A model generated the notes under the pieces. It was not told the origin of the DNA and did no database searches. It saw only the letters and a list, made by a program, of their open reading frames with translations. From Rostratula benghalensis (lineage: Eukaryota > Chordata > Aves > Charadriiformes > Rostratulidae), in contig VXAI01000647.1 in assembly GCA_013399305.1 (NCBI GenBank), positions 72,428-136,427 on the forward strand: DNA of 64,000 bases. The letters run 5' to 3'. Positions 23,644-35,900 of the stretch are shown piece by piece. Position 1 is the stretch's first letter. Every line of letters begins with the position of its first letter. The position numbers were made by a program, and so were the translations under genes.

Positions 23644-25257
23644 AATCTTAGTGTTAGAAATGGTCAATTTTGCATGTGATGTTTTCCCTCAGCTGGTTCA
23701 TCCTCTGGGATCAGTCGTAATCCCAGTGGCAGGAATTAGGTGCGATATTACCGGAAAACATTACAGCTGCTCGAGTCTTGTAATGAAGGCACATGGGGCT
23801 GTGCCCTGATGTGGCCAGTCTTATATTTGCCTTGTGGATTCCTTTTGAAGGAGCTAATTGAAACAAATCTTCTGGGTATTTAGCAGCCAAATGTAGTTTT
23901 CAAATAACAACAAAAAAAAAAAAATTAAAGTAACCAGACCATGAAAAATAAAAAAAAAAATAATTACCAAAATGGTTGGAAGAAAAAGAAGTGAAGAAAG
24001 GGGCGATAAGAACAAATGTTTATAGATGAGATCTTCCAAAAATTGGCTATGTAGATGTTTTCTGTCTTTATGTTTCTTTTGCTATTAGGCACAGGAATCT
24101 GTTGATTACAGAAAGTTCTTTTCCTACTGCAGCATCGATTTCCCCTGCCCTGCAGGCTTGGGTAGTAACTGAGCAACCTCTTATACTCCCAGGGAAAGGA
24201 GGGTATTTTGTCTTTGTCCTGTGTTGCTGTGGTATGAGGGAATACAGCAAATTAAAATAATTTCATTTTGGACAGCCTATTAAGAGTCAATAATCCTATT
24301 GTATTACTACTGCCTATCAGTTAGTTATTTGCACCCTTTACTTGCTTGAACTTTTTAGCATGCTTGGAGTTTTCTTTATGTTCAATGTAATGCTGTAATG
24401 ATTTTTTTTCTTTCTTTTTGGATAACTTCCAACTGCATTTTTTTTTTTTATTTCTAACTTACTGATGTGTGTTATCAACCTTATCTTTCACACCGGAGGT
24501 TTATTTAAAGATCAGAGGGGTGTGTATTTATCCATACAAATACATATATGTGGCGGGATGTGTGTGTTGAAAGTAAAATTTTATGCTCATAGGCTTCTCT
24601 GAGAGAACAAAAGCATTTATGGGGTTTTTCATTATAATCAGATGTCATAGAGCTAATTCAAAACTTTTTTTTTTCTGGTAAATTTTCTGGACATTTTGGT
24701 ACTCACACTTACTTAAGTTAGAGTGACTTTTAGATCAAAGGCTCTGTATTTGTTTTGTTGTAAATCATTATAATTTCATTTGTAATAGATAAAATAGATA
24801 AAACTGAGACAAACAAATGTGGAAAGTCCTTGTCTGCTTACCCTCTAGTAATACATTTCCTTTTCATTGCCTGTGCTGGGACTTGGAGTTTCTTATGTTG
24901 CTTCAAATTAGCTTTTTTTCTCCCCTCACCCCTTTACAAGTGACTTCTCTTTTATGTATGAAAAGTTTATAGATTTAGTTAGCTAATGCAGTTATTGGTT
25001 TTAAACTGTGCCTTTGGGCTTCAGGCAGTCTTTTGTGGAACGCTGTTACATATGCAAGGGACAGGCACGCTGAATGCTGAACTTGCCTTTCAGAAGGACG
25101 TGTGAAAATAAAACGTGGTATTTGCATATTTTTCAGGATGAGCCCAGAAGTCTTATGAGGCCCAAAAGTCAAAATATCTGACAGAAAACTTGGAGTGCCC
25201 TTCCTGTGATCTTAAACACTGATGGACTGAAAAACAGGACCTTCATTTCTCTAAAAC
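23644..25257. other. Unique AT-rich DNA, no gene seen
   Basis: A- and T-tracts near 23,910-23,960 and 24,440; no exon or mobile element recognised. Confidence 0.45.
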
Positions 25258-25327
25258 TGTAGAATTACAGAGTCGTAGGATGGTTTGGGTTGGAAGGGAC
25301 CTTAAAGATCACCTAGTTCCTGACCTG
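25258..25327 (-). mobile_element. CR1 LINE tail remnant
   Basis: Only about 70 bp: GGATGGTTTGGGTTGGAAGG followed by ACCTTAAAGATCACCTAG. The terminal repeats are mutated (TAGAATTACAGAGTCG). Confidence 0.9.
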
Positions 25328-26634
25328 GAGAGGTAGTTTGCTCCCATTCCTACCTTGAAAGGGACTAACACAATTTCCTCTGTGTTTTCTGTTGAAGTGC
25401 TCAGGTTTTCTCCTCCCTTTTTCTGTCCACATATTTAGGATGGCTGAGTTGGAGACTTCTGGCTGTAGTTCTTCTGCCTGTAAGCTCAGCTCATGTCATG
25501 CCTCTTCAACATTTGCATCTCAGAGCTCTTGTCCTTCTGCCGAAGGGTCCTCTGAGATGTCAGTGGCATGAAAAGTTCTCTCCTGATCATGGGAACCTGT
25601 GGTACTTGGCTCTGTAGCTCACTGCTCCCACCCCACTTGTGACTTTCTCCTTTCAGAAGCATTTATGTTGCTCCCATGTGGATCCCCAGTCTTGGTACCC
25701 AGTGTTTAGCTACAGATTTATGTCTAAACATTTTCAATTACTTTTATTTGTTCTTTCATCCTTCAGACATGAAAAGGAAACCTGTCCCACGCAAGATTGC
25801 ATCTATCTACTGCTGAGTGTTTTATTAAATACTTGCTTTATTTATCTCCTCGCTTTTCTAATTTTACTTGTTTCTGTTACTGGTCATGATAACGGAGGTG
25901 ATAATATTTGCTTATTGGTCACAGCACCGCCCTCCCATTCAGGAGCTGAAGCCATAGATCTTCATTTAGCAACCTCAGCATCTGAGTTGATGAGTTTTCA
26001 TTTTATTGAGAATTTATGCCTCTAAACATTCTGTTTTTGATATGTTGTAAATAGATTTGTGGCTCCCATTCCTGCTATCCAAGTGTTGAGTGCTCTGGAG
26101 AACGGGACACCAAAGAATCCTCGTGCCCTCAGCGGTTTTATTATCGCAGTCCGAGTTTGCTGCTCCCCAAAGAGAACCCACACAGATCTCACAAATGGCT
26201 GAAGAGGAAATTGAGAAATTTAACTTGGAGAAGGTGTTGCTGCCTTCTCCCACAGCATGGGGCCCACCGAGAAAGAGCACTTGATGCATTTTCAGAACAT
26301 CAGCCCCTGACTCATCCACTCCTGTGAGTGCTCAGAAGAGGACTACAAACTCTACTGAAGTTGCAGAGCTAATGGTGCACCTGTAAATAGTGTTGGTTTC
26401 TTTTTGTTTTTTTTTTTTTTTTTCCCCAGAAATCACTTGCAGGTGACCTATTACTGGTTTGGGAACACTTAGAGTAATATCCTTGTCCAGCAAAGTCCAG
26501 TAACATGGTGTAGCGGTACAATGACTTTAGTAGGCTCCCTACAGTATCCTATAAATAGTTTTAGTAGGAATCTACAAATACTGCTTAACAGATAAAATTG
26601 GCTTTATAGAAAATTGAAGAGGCCCAGAGATGTC
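25328..26634. other. Unique DNA, no gene seen
   Basis: Plus frame 25639-26025 (128 codons) includes a hydrophobic stretch but matches no family I know and has no exon signals that I trust. A T run lies at about 26,407-26,423. Confidence 0.4.
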
Positions 26635-27089
26635 TGTTATGGTTTGAGAAAACCCGTAACAATTTAGTGTTGTTCAGAAAATTATTCTCTCACTTGATGG
26701 CCCCCTCCTCACCCGAGAAAGGGGAGTTGGGGGACACAAAGAAACACGAGGGTTGAAATGTAAATAGATTTAATAGAATTAGACTAAATAATTACCAATA
26801 ATACTAAAGAGCAAGTAGTAATCCTGATACTGACACAAGATATACAAGAATNTATATATATTATAATATATAATATACTCAGCCATTTCTCTCATCAGGA
26901 AACTGTGTGCTTCCAGCAGAGGACAGCCAATGTTGGACACTGCTCAAAAACACTGAGACCTTGAATCTCACAGAGCCTGGATGGCCATAAAGTAAATATT
27001 TTCATTAATTAAGACACTAGAGTCTTGTAAAAGTGCAATTTTCCCAGCATTAGAAGAAAAATTAGTCCTGTGTCTCTCAACCCAGGACA
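26635..27089 (-). mobile_element. Solo LTR of an avian endogenous retrovirus
   Basis: A 455-bp element that begins TGTTATGG and ends CCCAGGACA (the TG...CA rule) and is flanked by identical 5-bp direct repeats, ATGTC at 26630-26634 and 27090-27094. Orientation is minus: the reverse complement begins TGTCCTGGGTTGAG, carries a TA-rich core around 26,850 as a possible TATA region, then an ATTAAA-type poly-A signal near 26,770 followed by TTTCAACCCTCGTG, and ends CTCAAACCATAACA, the layout of bird ERVL-like LTRs. No gag, pol or env lies beside it, so it is a solo LTR left by recombination. The family name is from memory of LTR layout and not verified. One ambiguous base (N) is at 26852. Confidence 0.88.
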
Positions 27090-28599
27090 ATGTCATGGAT
27101 TGTACTGGGACTTGAAGGTAATAGTGGGACTTGAACCTTTGCTGTCTGCTCACAGCATCTTTGTTGCTTCTGTGTGTATTACACAAATCTTGGACTTCAT
27201 TTTTTTGACAGTAATTGAAATGAAAACCTTCTCCTCCCCTTCACAGCCTAGGAAGTACCACCTTCCCTAGCATTCTTCATCTGACTCTTTCTTTTTTGGT
27301 CAACCTATTGCAGATTCCTAAGTCCCAGTGTTTTTAAATGGACTGCTTATTTTTAATGGACCACTGTTGTAAGGATGAGTATAGATAGTTTGTGTAGTTC
27401 AAATATTTTGAACTCAAGCTGTAATTTTGCCATTGGTGATAGCAGTTGTTCCAAAAAACCCATCGTGAACAGTTGGAACTCAGTGAGTTCCGTGCCTGAG
27501 ATAGCGAGAACACGCTTTCAGATTTATTTCTGCAGCATCACCAAATATTTTAAGGACATATGTTGAAACTGGCTTTCAAAATCTCTATTTAGGCTTTGGT
27601 TTTATTGAAAGGTGTAAGAGACTGGTCCTATGGAAAATCAGGCTCCTCTAATTATGTAGGTAACATATTTTAAAATGTTGGATTCTGCCTATGAATCATT
27701 CTCTCCCATTATTAGAGATGACATTTCCATTTAATTTCCCAGTGGGATTCCTTTTAATGTTTTCAAAACAACGTCAGTTGAAATCATATTTGCTTTGGTT
27801 GTTTGCCTTTATAAAGAAATTTTTATTAGAGCAATTGCAAAGTTTTTAAAAAGGAGGAAAAAAAGGGCTTTTAGAGATGAGATATTAGTAAAAGTTCCAC
27901 TTGTTATTTTCTTTTAAATTCAATGCCTTGAACAGATGTCAAACTTGTGAGGCAGCTGTGGCACATCTAAGTATAATATCAGAAACAAAAGATTTGGGAG
28001 TCTGCTGAATTTTCTTATTTTGATCATGTTCTTATTCAGTGAATCATGCATATTTAGTGCTACTGTGAATGAAGCTCATACTTTGACTTTAATTTTCAGA
28101 TGAAGAAGTTAGTCCATCCTTGGAGTCTTCATATTATTCTATCAGAATTGATTGTTTTAGCAGGTATATTCATTTTTTTTTAGATTACTGGCTGTGCTGC
28201 ATTATACTGGTCTCTTCTAAATAGGTCTGTTCTAAATAAAAGATGGCCAAGTGATTTTTGCCCCTGGGACCGGGTGACATGAGCTGCCTTATGCCAGTCA
28301 AAGTTGTGGATTCAGGCACTGAGACAAGATGCTCTCTGTTCTCCACATGTCCCCCTCTTTTGGAGATGATGAAGGATGGATGTGGCTTAAAGTTTTATGA
28401 GCATTCTCTTAGAAGATTCTCCAAGATACTCGAGTCGTCACCTTGGTTTGGGTTTGGTGCAATGTGGTGTGTGGAGTATAATGAGAAATTTAAACGTGTT
28501 AGGAAAAATTCTAGATAAAGAAAAACTGCTGAGGCATTTGGGGGAGTGTGAAAAGAGCTTGGGGGAAACAACATGTGCGTGAAGAATAAGAGCGAGGTA
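27090..28599. other. Unique AT-rich DNA, no gene seen
   Basis: No repeat tail or exon recognised. Confidence 0.45.
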
Positions 28600-29010
28600 A
28601 AATCTTGGTATGCTGCTTATTAATAGGATTTATTGCTGCTGTTTGTATTAATCCGTGATTGAAACAATTTCTTTTACATTTCTTACTTGATACATTTTCA
28701 GGAAATTAGAAGAAAATATTAAATGTGTTACCTTCTACCCTCTGCCCCTTTTCTCTTCTGATCTTTTGACTTGTCAGGTTTTAAACATTTATGGGGAAAA
28801 AACATTTTAAAAGGGCATGTAACACAAAGGTAATAATCACAGTGCCATGCTGTTTTATGGAGCAATAATCCAGTTGCCTTGTTTGAATAAACTACTCAGC
28901 TTTCATTCTCCTAGGCTTTACCTTAGGGAATGGAGCTGGATTATTGCCTTGTAAAACAGTGCTGCATTGCTGTTGTTGATTAATTATAAATCTCTGCCTA
29001 TCACTAGTCA
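28600..29010. promoter_or_regulatory. Candidate conserved non-coding element
   Basis: Complex AT-rich sequence with words such as TTGATTAATTATAAAT (about 28,977-28,992), GGTAATAATCAC and repeated CAATAATCC/GGATTATTG-like words. The texture is like conserved enhancers, with no repeat or ORF. Judged by eye only. Confidence 0.22.
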
Positions 29011-30544
29011 TGGAGTACTTTCTATCTCACACCATTCCCGGTCCTTTCCTTCATGGCTTTGTCCTGTATTCAGAAACCTCACAAATAAAAACTGAGTTCT
29101 GCTTGGTTTGTGACACTTTAAAGTCAATCTCCATTCTGAGAGCTTATGTATAAGCACATTATACATTTATTTACTTCATATGAAGGTGAATCATAGCACC
29201 CTCCATGTGAACAGCATCTGAGTGAGATACAGCTCCCTGAATTTCACTGAAGGGGGAGCGCCACGGTGGCTTGAGTGCTGGTGAGGATCTCCTGCCTCCC
29301 TGTGGGACTCTACTTAACTTCATATTACATATCCACTTATTTTCTGTGACCACTGGGATGTGTAAGCCAGCAATAAGTAGGTGTTAGCAAGGAACTTGAG
29401 TAGTACCACTCAAAGGAATTTTAAGAATTTAAGAAGGATGGGATCTCCTTAGGTTTGAACCGGGAATGTGGGCTACTACTTCAAAGTGCCACTGTCAAGA
29501 TACTGTCATTGTTAGCTCTTAGCCATATACTGATCCCTTTGCCTCTTGGTAACTGACAATGGGCTCATCAGAGAATTTGTAAGTCTTTTACCACTTCCTA
29601 AGACTTTCTGGGAATGGGAAGGAACAGTCCAGAAACACCTGAAGGAAGTCAGCTCATGCTTGGTTGACCCATCCCAGCATCACAACTGAAATCTATCTCT
29701 CCATCTATAGTAGGCAATGTCATCATAGTAAACTGGATGGTTTTCTGGTCTTGGGTCAGTCTGACCACATCCACACGATTAAAATCTTTCACCTGACAGA
29801 ACATCATACCAACATTCACGATGTCTTTTGGAAAGGTTCCTGGTCCGTAGTGACAGTGACCGAGTAGATAAATACACCAGTCCAGGGCGTTGGATCTAGT
29901 GCGTGCACTGCATCCTGTTTCAATTTGCTAAATTAGAATTTTCCTCCCTTTTATTTCCTACTCAGTTTCTTGTTCGCTGTTTGTCTAGGAGGCAGTTGCT
30001 CCTTCTGTTCCTGACAGCTGAGTGACCTTACATGCTAAGATATGCTATGGTTTTGACACACCATATGCAAGAATCTCTCTTGCCCTTGCCTGAATTACAA
30101 GGAGGTTATTAACTTTGAGGAAACAGGCTCCTCTTTCTCACCCAGTGAGGCAGTGTCTGGGTTTCACAGTGAATTCTTCTGTGCACTGCATTTTATATTT
30201 TTTATAAATCCACACAGTAACAAATGGATGTTTTGGGCATATAAATGAGACAAAGCACTGCACCCCACTTTTGTCTGAGATCAGACATTGATTATTCACC
30301 ACCTGATGGGGAGAGTGAATTTTGGGTGCCTGATCCTCAGTCTTGCTCTGGGGGGAAACTGAGATATTTGCTCCTTGAAGGTCTCAACCTTTTGGATGCC
30401 AACAGCTTCGCAGAATCTTTAGTTCTTTGTATGGGACGATAACAGGTGTGATCACTCAAGCAATTAGAATTTTTCAGTTCTTTAAGTGATGAGTGTTGAT
30501 GACTACTTACTTTTACAAAGGTCTTTGATACCTGAATGTTAAAG
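29011..30544. other. Unique DNA, no gene seen
   Basis: No mobile element or credible exon recognised. Confidence 0.45.
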
Positions 30545-30657
30545 AATCATAGAATAATAGAATTCTCTATGTTGGAAGGGTCCTCTAAGACCAAACAAGT
30601 CCAACCATCAACCTAACTCTGATAAAAACCAACACTAAACCATGTCTCTAAGCACTA
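30545..30657 (-). mobile_element. CR1 LINE tail fragment
   Basis: AATCATAGAATAATAGAATT tail, then GTTGGAAGGGTCCTCTAAGA, CCAACCATCAACCTAACTCT and AACCATGTCTCTAAGCAC. It is of the 'CCAACCATCA' type, about 113 bp. Confidence 0.92.
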
Positions 30658-32095
30658 CTATGAACAGAAGTAGAGAAAATAAAGGTAACTTTCTCAGTGC
30701 AAGAACTCTATTAGCTACGTAAAAGAGTATGCGAATATCAAAAGGATTTTTATGAACAGTGTATACTGATAAACGGTGTGGTATTAAGATGTTCTCTTGA
30801 TAACATTTAATAATTTGTAATGTGCATTTTTAGTTTTACTGTGCCTAAATTTGGAGTATAATGGATAAACATATTTAACCAGCAAACACAGGAGAAAAAA
30901 GCACAGGTTGTAGGAGAATTAATTTTGGGAAGCATGAAGAAGGCACTGGCTACTGAGAGAGCTGAACTGCTGGTTTTGGTGGCAGTAAATCCATGAGAAG
31001 GTTTACAACAAAGAGCCAATTTAATTTTAAGAGAGAGGAGTCCTCATGTGCCATCAACTGCATTTGGTGCAGGAAGGTTAATAAATGTCTTCCCTCTACA
31101 TATACTCAAGAGAGATCTTCCTTAAAAATGGAATATATTTATGAAGCCCACTCCCTAATTTCTTATTGTTTTGTGCAAATGAAGTCAGAAGAGAAGTGTA
31201 TTTTAACTTTGCTTAGAGCAACATAATTGGTAGGGTATATGATGCCAATAAATTGGCTCAAATTTTCACCTAATGTACTCCTGCTTGAGTTCTCTTGCTG
31301 CCCTTATGAACTGTACTTATTGTTCTTGTGTTGCAGTTATCTTTGAAGAGGCAGGGTTGCCTGTGGCAGTCAAGGAAAAATCAGAAGAAAATTTAAATGA
31401 TTAATTAGTGTAATCTAGTGTCTGTTTTACCAAAGGCTTTCAGGGACTTATTTAGCTCAATTAATGAGAGAAATTCCAACAGCAGGTTTTTAGAATAGGT
31501 TTTTGAAGAGTGTAAATGACATAGCTGCTGGAGGGAAGATGATCTTACACCCCTTTATATTAAACCACCCACTGAATTAGTACTAATGAAAAATATTCTT
31601 TTAAAGCTTTTAATTTTTATTTAGTATTGGTAAAAATCAACCTAGTACACATTTTCTTTGAAGTTGTACAAGACAGAGGATGTAAATTTCAAATATAGCT
31701 ATCAGCTAAAAGTGTGTGTGGTCCCAAAAGTCACTGGGCCAAATCATGGAAGAAAAGTGATACCGAAGACAGGTACCACCTTTGGCCCAGGAGACTCTGG
31801 AGACCACGCAAATATTCCTGGGAATCACCAATATGTGCTTCCACTGCTTCTGTGCTCTTCTGCTGGGGGGAGAGCAAGGGTCTGAACTGACCTTTCCTTC
31901 AGCCTGCTGTACCTGTTTTACATGACGTGGTTTAGGATTCAGAAATACCTGTAACCAAACAAAAAAGGTAGAAGTAAAAACATTGAGAAATTTAAAATTT
32001 TGTAAAGTTTCATTTTTATCCATTGAAAATTGTTGGTATCATGCTTAAATTTGGAAACAACCACCAGTGAACTAAAATACTGTTATTTCATACTA
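30658..32095. other. Unique AT-rich DNA, no gene seen
   Basis: No exon or repeat recognised. A 10-bp inverted repeat (31734-31743 and 31781-31790) is compatible with chance. Confidence 0.45.
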
Positions 32096-32322
32096 TTCCA
32101 GGAGTTAGGTTAGGTGGGACTTCTGGAAATCGTCTAGTTCCAGTCCTAGCTTTGAGCATGGCTGCCTTCAGAGTTAGGGCCTTGCCCAGTAGAGAGCTGA
32201 AAATCTCTGAGGATGTAGATCTCGTCGTGGTTTTAGGCACCTTATTCTTGCTCTTAACCACTTCTGTTGTGAAAGAGCTTTTCCTTAGATGAAGGTGGAG
32301 TTTGGCTTGCTGATGGTGTTTT
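32096..32322 (-). mobile_element. Degraded CR1 LINE fragment
   Basis: Reversed CR1 recognisable by GGTGGGACTTCTGGAAATCG, CTAGTTCCAGTCC, the AAAATCTCTGAGGATGTAGA segment and GTGAAAGAGCTTTTCCTTAG, followed by GGTGGAGTTTGGCTTGCTGATG. It is heavily diverged from the other copies, so old. Confidence 0.7.
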
Positions 32323-32377
32323 GGTTTCAAAAAACCACAACTAAATGTTTTAATAGTTCTGAAGCATTTGCAGGTTC

Positions 32378-32400
32378 TTTTTTTTTTTCTTTTTTTTTTT
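32378..32400. repeat. Poly-T tract
   Basis: T run interrupted once by C, followed by CCCC. Confidence 0.9.
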
Positions 32401-32890
32401 CCCCAAAACAAAAATAAATTCAATTGATTGATTATTTCCATCAAAGTTTTAGTGTGAGGCATACTAACAGTTGTCATTGAAGAACGTAATTAATTCCTGC
32501 CTGGCTGTAATTCTGTTATTTAACATCAGTGAAAATGTTTGTCAGCCCCAAAGTTACAACTGTGTGTGTGTATGCAAAATGTCTTGAGTTGAGATACAGG
32601 ATCCTAGGGTAGAAAAGTGATGAACACTGAGAAACAGAGAGAGATATCTTCAAAATGGTCTGCTTTATTCTTATTCTTCATATTATTATTATTTTAGGTA
32701 GCCTCAAAACTGTGTCAAGTTCAATACAAACACACAGACTTTCTTCCCTCTTTGTCCTTTCCCCCCTCCTTCTCTATGGATGGTGCTAATCCAAATGGTA
32801 GTTCAGTAGAGAAACCCTCCTTCTACAGCAGAGGAATATCGTAGTTTTTGTGATGAAAACTAAAAAGCAAAGGTTTGCACTGTGTTGTAT
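32401..32890. other. Spacer, no gene seen
   Basis: AT-rich DNA with a short GTGTGTGTG run near 32,562. Confidence 0.45.
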
Positions 32891-32968
32891 AATCCTAGAA
32901 TAATGTAGGCTGGAAGAGTCCTCTGGAGGTCTGTGGTCCAACCTCATGCCCTGAGCAAAGCCAGCTTA
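32891..32968 (-). mobile_element. CR1 LINE tail remnant
   Basis: AATCCTAGAATAATGTAGGC followed by TGGAAGAGTCCTCTGGAGG and CCAACCTCATGCCCTGAGCA. A short, diverged reversed 3' end. Confidence 0.8.
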
Positions 32969-35900
32969 GGTAGGTGAGGTTTCTTATCCATCAAAATACA
33001 GATGCCTTATCTATCAAAAGTGTTTTATTGGTTGGAAGATAAAAGTAAATTGACGCTTATTTTTCCAAGCTGTCTATGTTAGAAGAGTTTTTAGTGGCCA
33101 GAGTTCAATGACAAAAGAAAAAACGATGGAAAACTATTCCTCAGTTTACTAAACGTGTATGCTTTCCATGTGGCCCTATGGACTAAGGCTAAGTGCATTA
33201 CTTTAAAAGATGTGCTAATTATTCTTCCGCTTTCAAGAACAAGGACAAATATGCTCACCAAAGGTCCAGCTGACAATGAGGAGGCCAATCTGGCAGTGAC
33301 AGCACACAGAGTTAGAGATAAAGTGCTGAAAGAGAAAGCAAGCTAGAAAATGGTGGGATAAAAATGAATTCCCCGGCAATCTGGGTGTGTGAGTCAGAGG
33401 AGGGAAGGGAGGAGGATGACTTCCAGGGGAGAACTAAGAGAAGGAATGAGAAAGTGTGGCTTTCAGGGTAAATCTGACATGATTGTGGGAAGAGGGATTT
33501 TGATACGATATTTCTCGGAGACTCATTTTCAGGCTGTGAGACACAGAGGAAGCTTCCAGGGAGGTGGTTACCCCTCTGGGGGTCTCCAGGGGTCTCCAGC
33601 ATCCCCACATTCCCAGTGCCTCAGACCTACTGTGCTGGAAAGAGAACTAATGCACTAACAACTTCTGTAATTATTATGAGCTGCAAGGTTTTATTTTATA
33701 TCTTACATTAGTACATAGCTTCACCAAATTAGGGCATGTGATATGCCTACATTTTTAATATCAAGAGGTTTCAATAAAGGTGAGGAGAAAAGGATCTCAC
33801 TCTTTTAAAGCTTGCATAAAATACTACGTTTGAATACAAAGCAACTGCTTCCATGAACCGTAAACCAGCCCCAATGCACCGAGGAGGTTCATTATTCAGC
33901 CCAGGAACACTCATGAGCAGCTCACAAATGCAAGCACAAATGGCATCCCCTATGGCTTTTCCTTCAGTGAAGCCTCTGGCATTAAGAGGTCTATTTCTGC
34001 ATTAACTTCTCCTTGTTGGCAAGGTAGCCCACCTTATTCCTTATACCGTGAAATGCACACAATACCTTGATTACAATGATAGATAGAAGCTGGGAGAGTT
34101 TAAGTAGCCTTTAAGTAGCTTTATCTTACCCATCAGTGGCAAAACGTTCTTTCATCATCTTTCTGTAATTTTGATTTGAAATGACCGTTGTCCCCTTGGT
34201 GAGGATCAGGAAAATATCTACCAGGATAGAAAGAGATATGCCATGTTGCCTAAAAATTTTCACTGTTTAAATCTGTCAGTGCCAATGCTGTTACTGCTTG
34301 TGCTCACACGCTGCTGCTTCTAGTGCAGTCTTTCATTGGAGAAGCTGCTGATGCGTCGGGGAGAGAAATGTATAGATTACATCCAAAAGCTGGTAGAGTG
34401 AAAACCACCGCAAGGTAGCGGCTTTCTTCATATTGAAATGAGCCTTGGGGCTCTTCCTACTGAGAGAGTCACTTTTGGGAGCAGTTCAGATGCCATAAAA
34501 TAGATTATGCTGCCATCTGCAAGGCAGTTATATCGTAGTGGGTTATAGTACCCCATTCTGGCTTTCTCATAGTTTGTCCAGAATGCAGAGAAGACCGTGT
34601 TCAACTCCCATGAACAGCATGTATCCTGAAAATGTGTCCGAGAGGGAACTCTACTAAATTGGTCTGGTCATGTGTTACCAATTCAAGCAAAGAAAAACTT
34701 AAAATAGTCAAATGGTAAAATGAGAACAGTAAACTGTTGGCATTTGAGCTTATTAAAAATTCCCCAACTCTTATCTACCTACAACCCTTGGCAAAAAGTT
34801 GGTGCAGTCTAGAGTAAGATTAGGAGATGAGTGGAATTCATCCCATCCCCCCCATTTTGGGAGCCCCTGCCTTTCAGAAATGATGGATCACACAAGCGTA
34901 GGTTATTATTGATGGTGAGCAAACTCCTTGCTTTAAGGACTTTAAAAGAAAGTAGATGGCTGTGACATTGGGACTGGGGGTGCCTCAGGTACTGTGTTGT
35001 CACTGGAACTAATCACCTCTGAAGATCTTTGGAGACCAATGCAGGAAGCAACCAAAATCTCTGGCTGTTCTTATTGATGGTAGATATTTCTGAGGGATAA
35101 GCAAGTGCTTCTGCATTGCAAACATGGCTACTACCTTCCTGCAGGGGCTAGAAGATAGGAACTTGAAATTACCCGGATTGTTCTGGGCTTCTGTTTGTAC
35201 TTTGTGTTACCGTCTTTGGTTTTCAGTCTGAATGGCAACCACATTGAACTCTTGTGGTCTTTCTCAGATTTTATTGTATGGCTGAGATTTGTTTTTACGT
35301 AGTGTGGTTTTGCCACACATCCACACTAGTTCTTGCTGCTGGAAAAACAGTGGGAAGAAATTTAACCACCACCATATCCTGGCTTTTAGTCTTAATTCCT
35401 TTCAGTTGGATCAAAGACTCCTTACTAAAAAAAAGAGAAACTTCTAATCTGAATGAAAAAGATCTTCACAGACTTATCAACAAACCCCAATGAAGCATCA
35501 GTTCTCTTATTTTTACTTTCTTCTATTTTTCCAGTACCTGTAATCCTTCTCATGCTTCTGTTTACCTTTTATAAAAAATCTCTGTGCATTCTTTTTGATG
35601 TTTAGCTGCAGAAGCTGACTATTCAGAAATGGTGGCTTTGTCAGTATGTTAAAAATATTTTAGTTTTAATATTGTAGCTGCATACATAATTTTAATACAG
35701 CTATATATAATTTTATAGCTTGCAGGTTTTTTTGTGCATTTATACTGAAGAAGCAAAAGTCTAGTATTATGTAGTATTATTAAAAATGAAACTCTAAAAC
35801 ATTAATCCACCCAACAAATAACGAATCCTGGGAAGCATTTGATGTTGCTTGCAAAAGTAGTGTCAGTACTGTATCATATTCAGGAGCGCATTTTATGTGT

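Noticed and set aside
25639..26025. 128-codon plus frame with a hydrophobic stretch
   Set aside because: Resembles no protein known to me; the hydrophobic part comes from T-rich DNA.
31734..31790. 10-bp inverted repeat CTGGGCCAAA / TTTGGCCCAG
   Set aside because: Two or more such pairs with loops under 40 bases are expected by chance in a window of this size.
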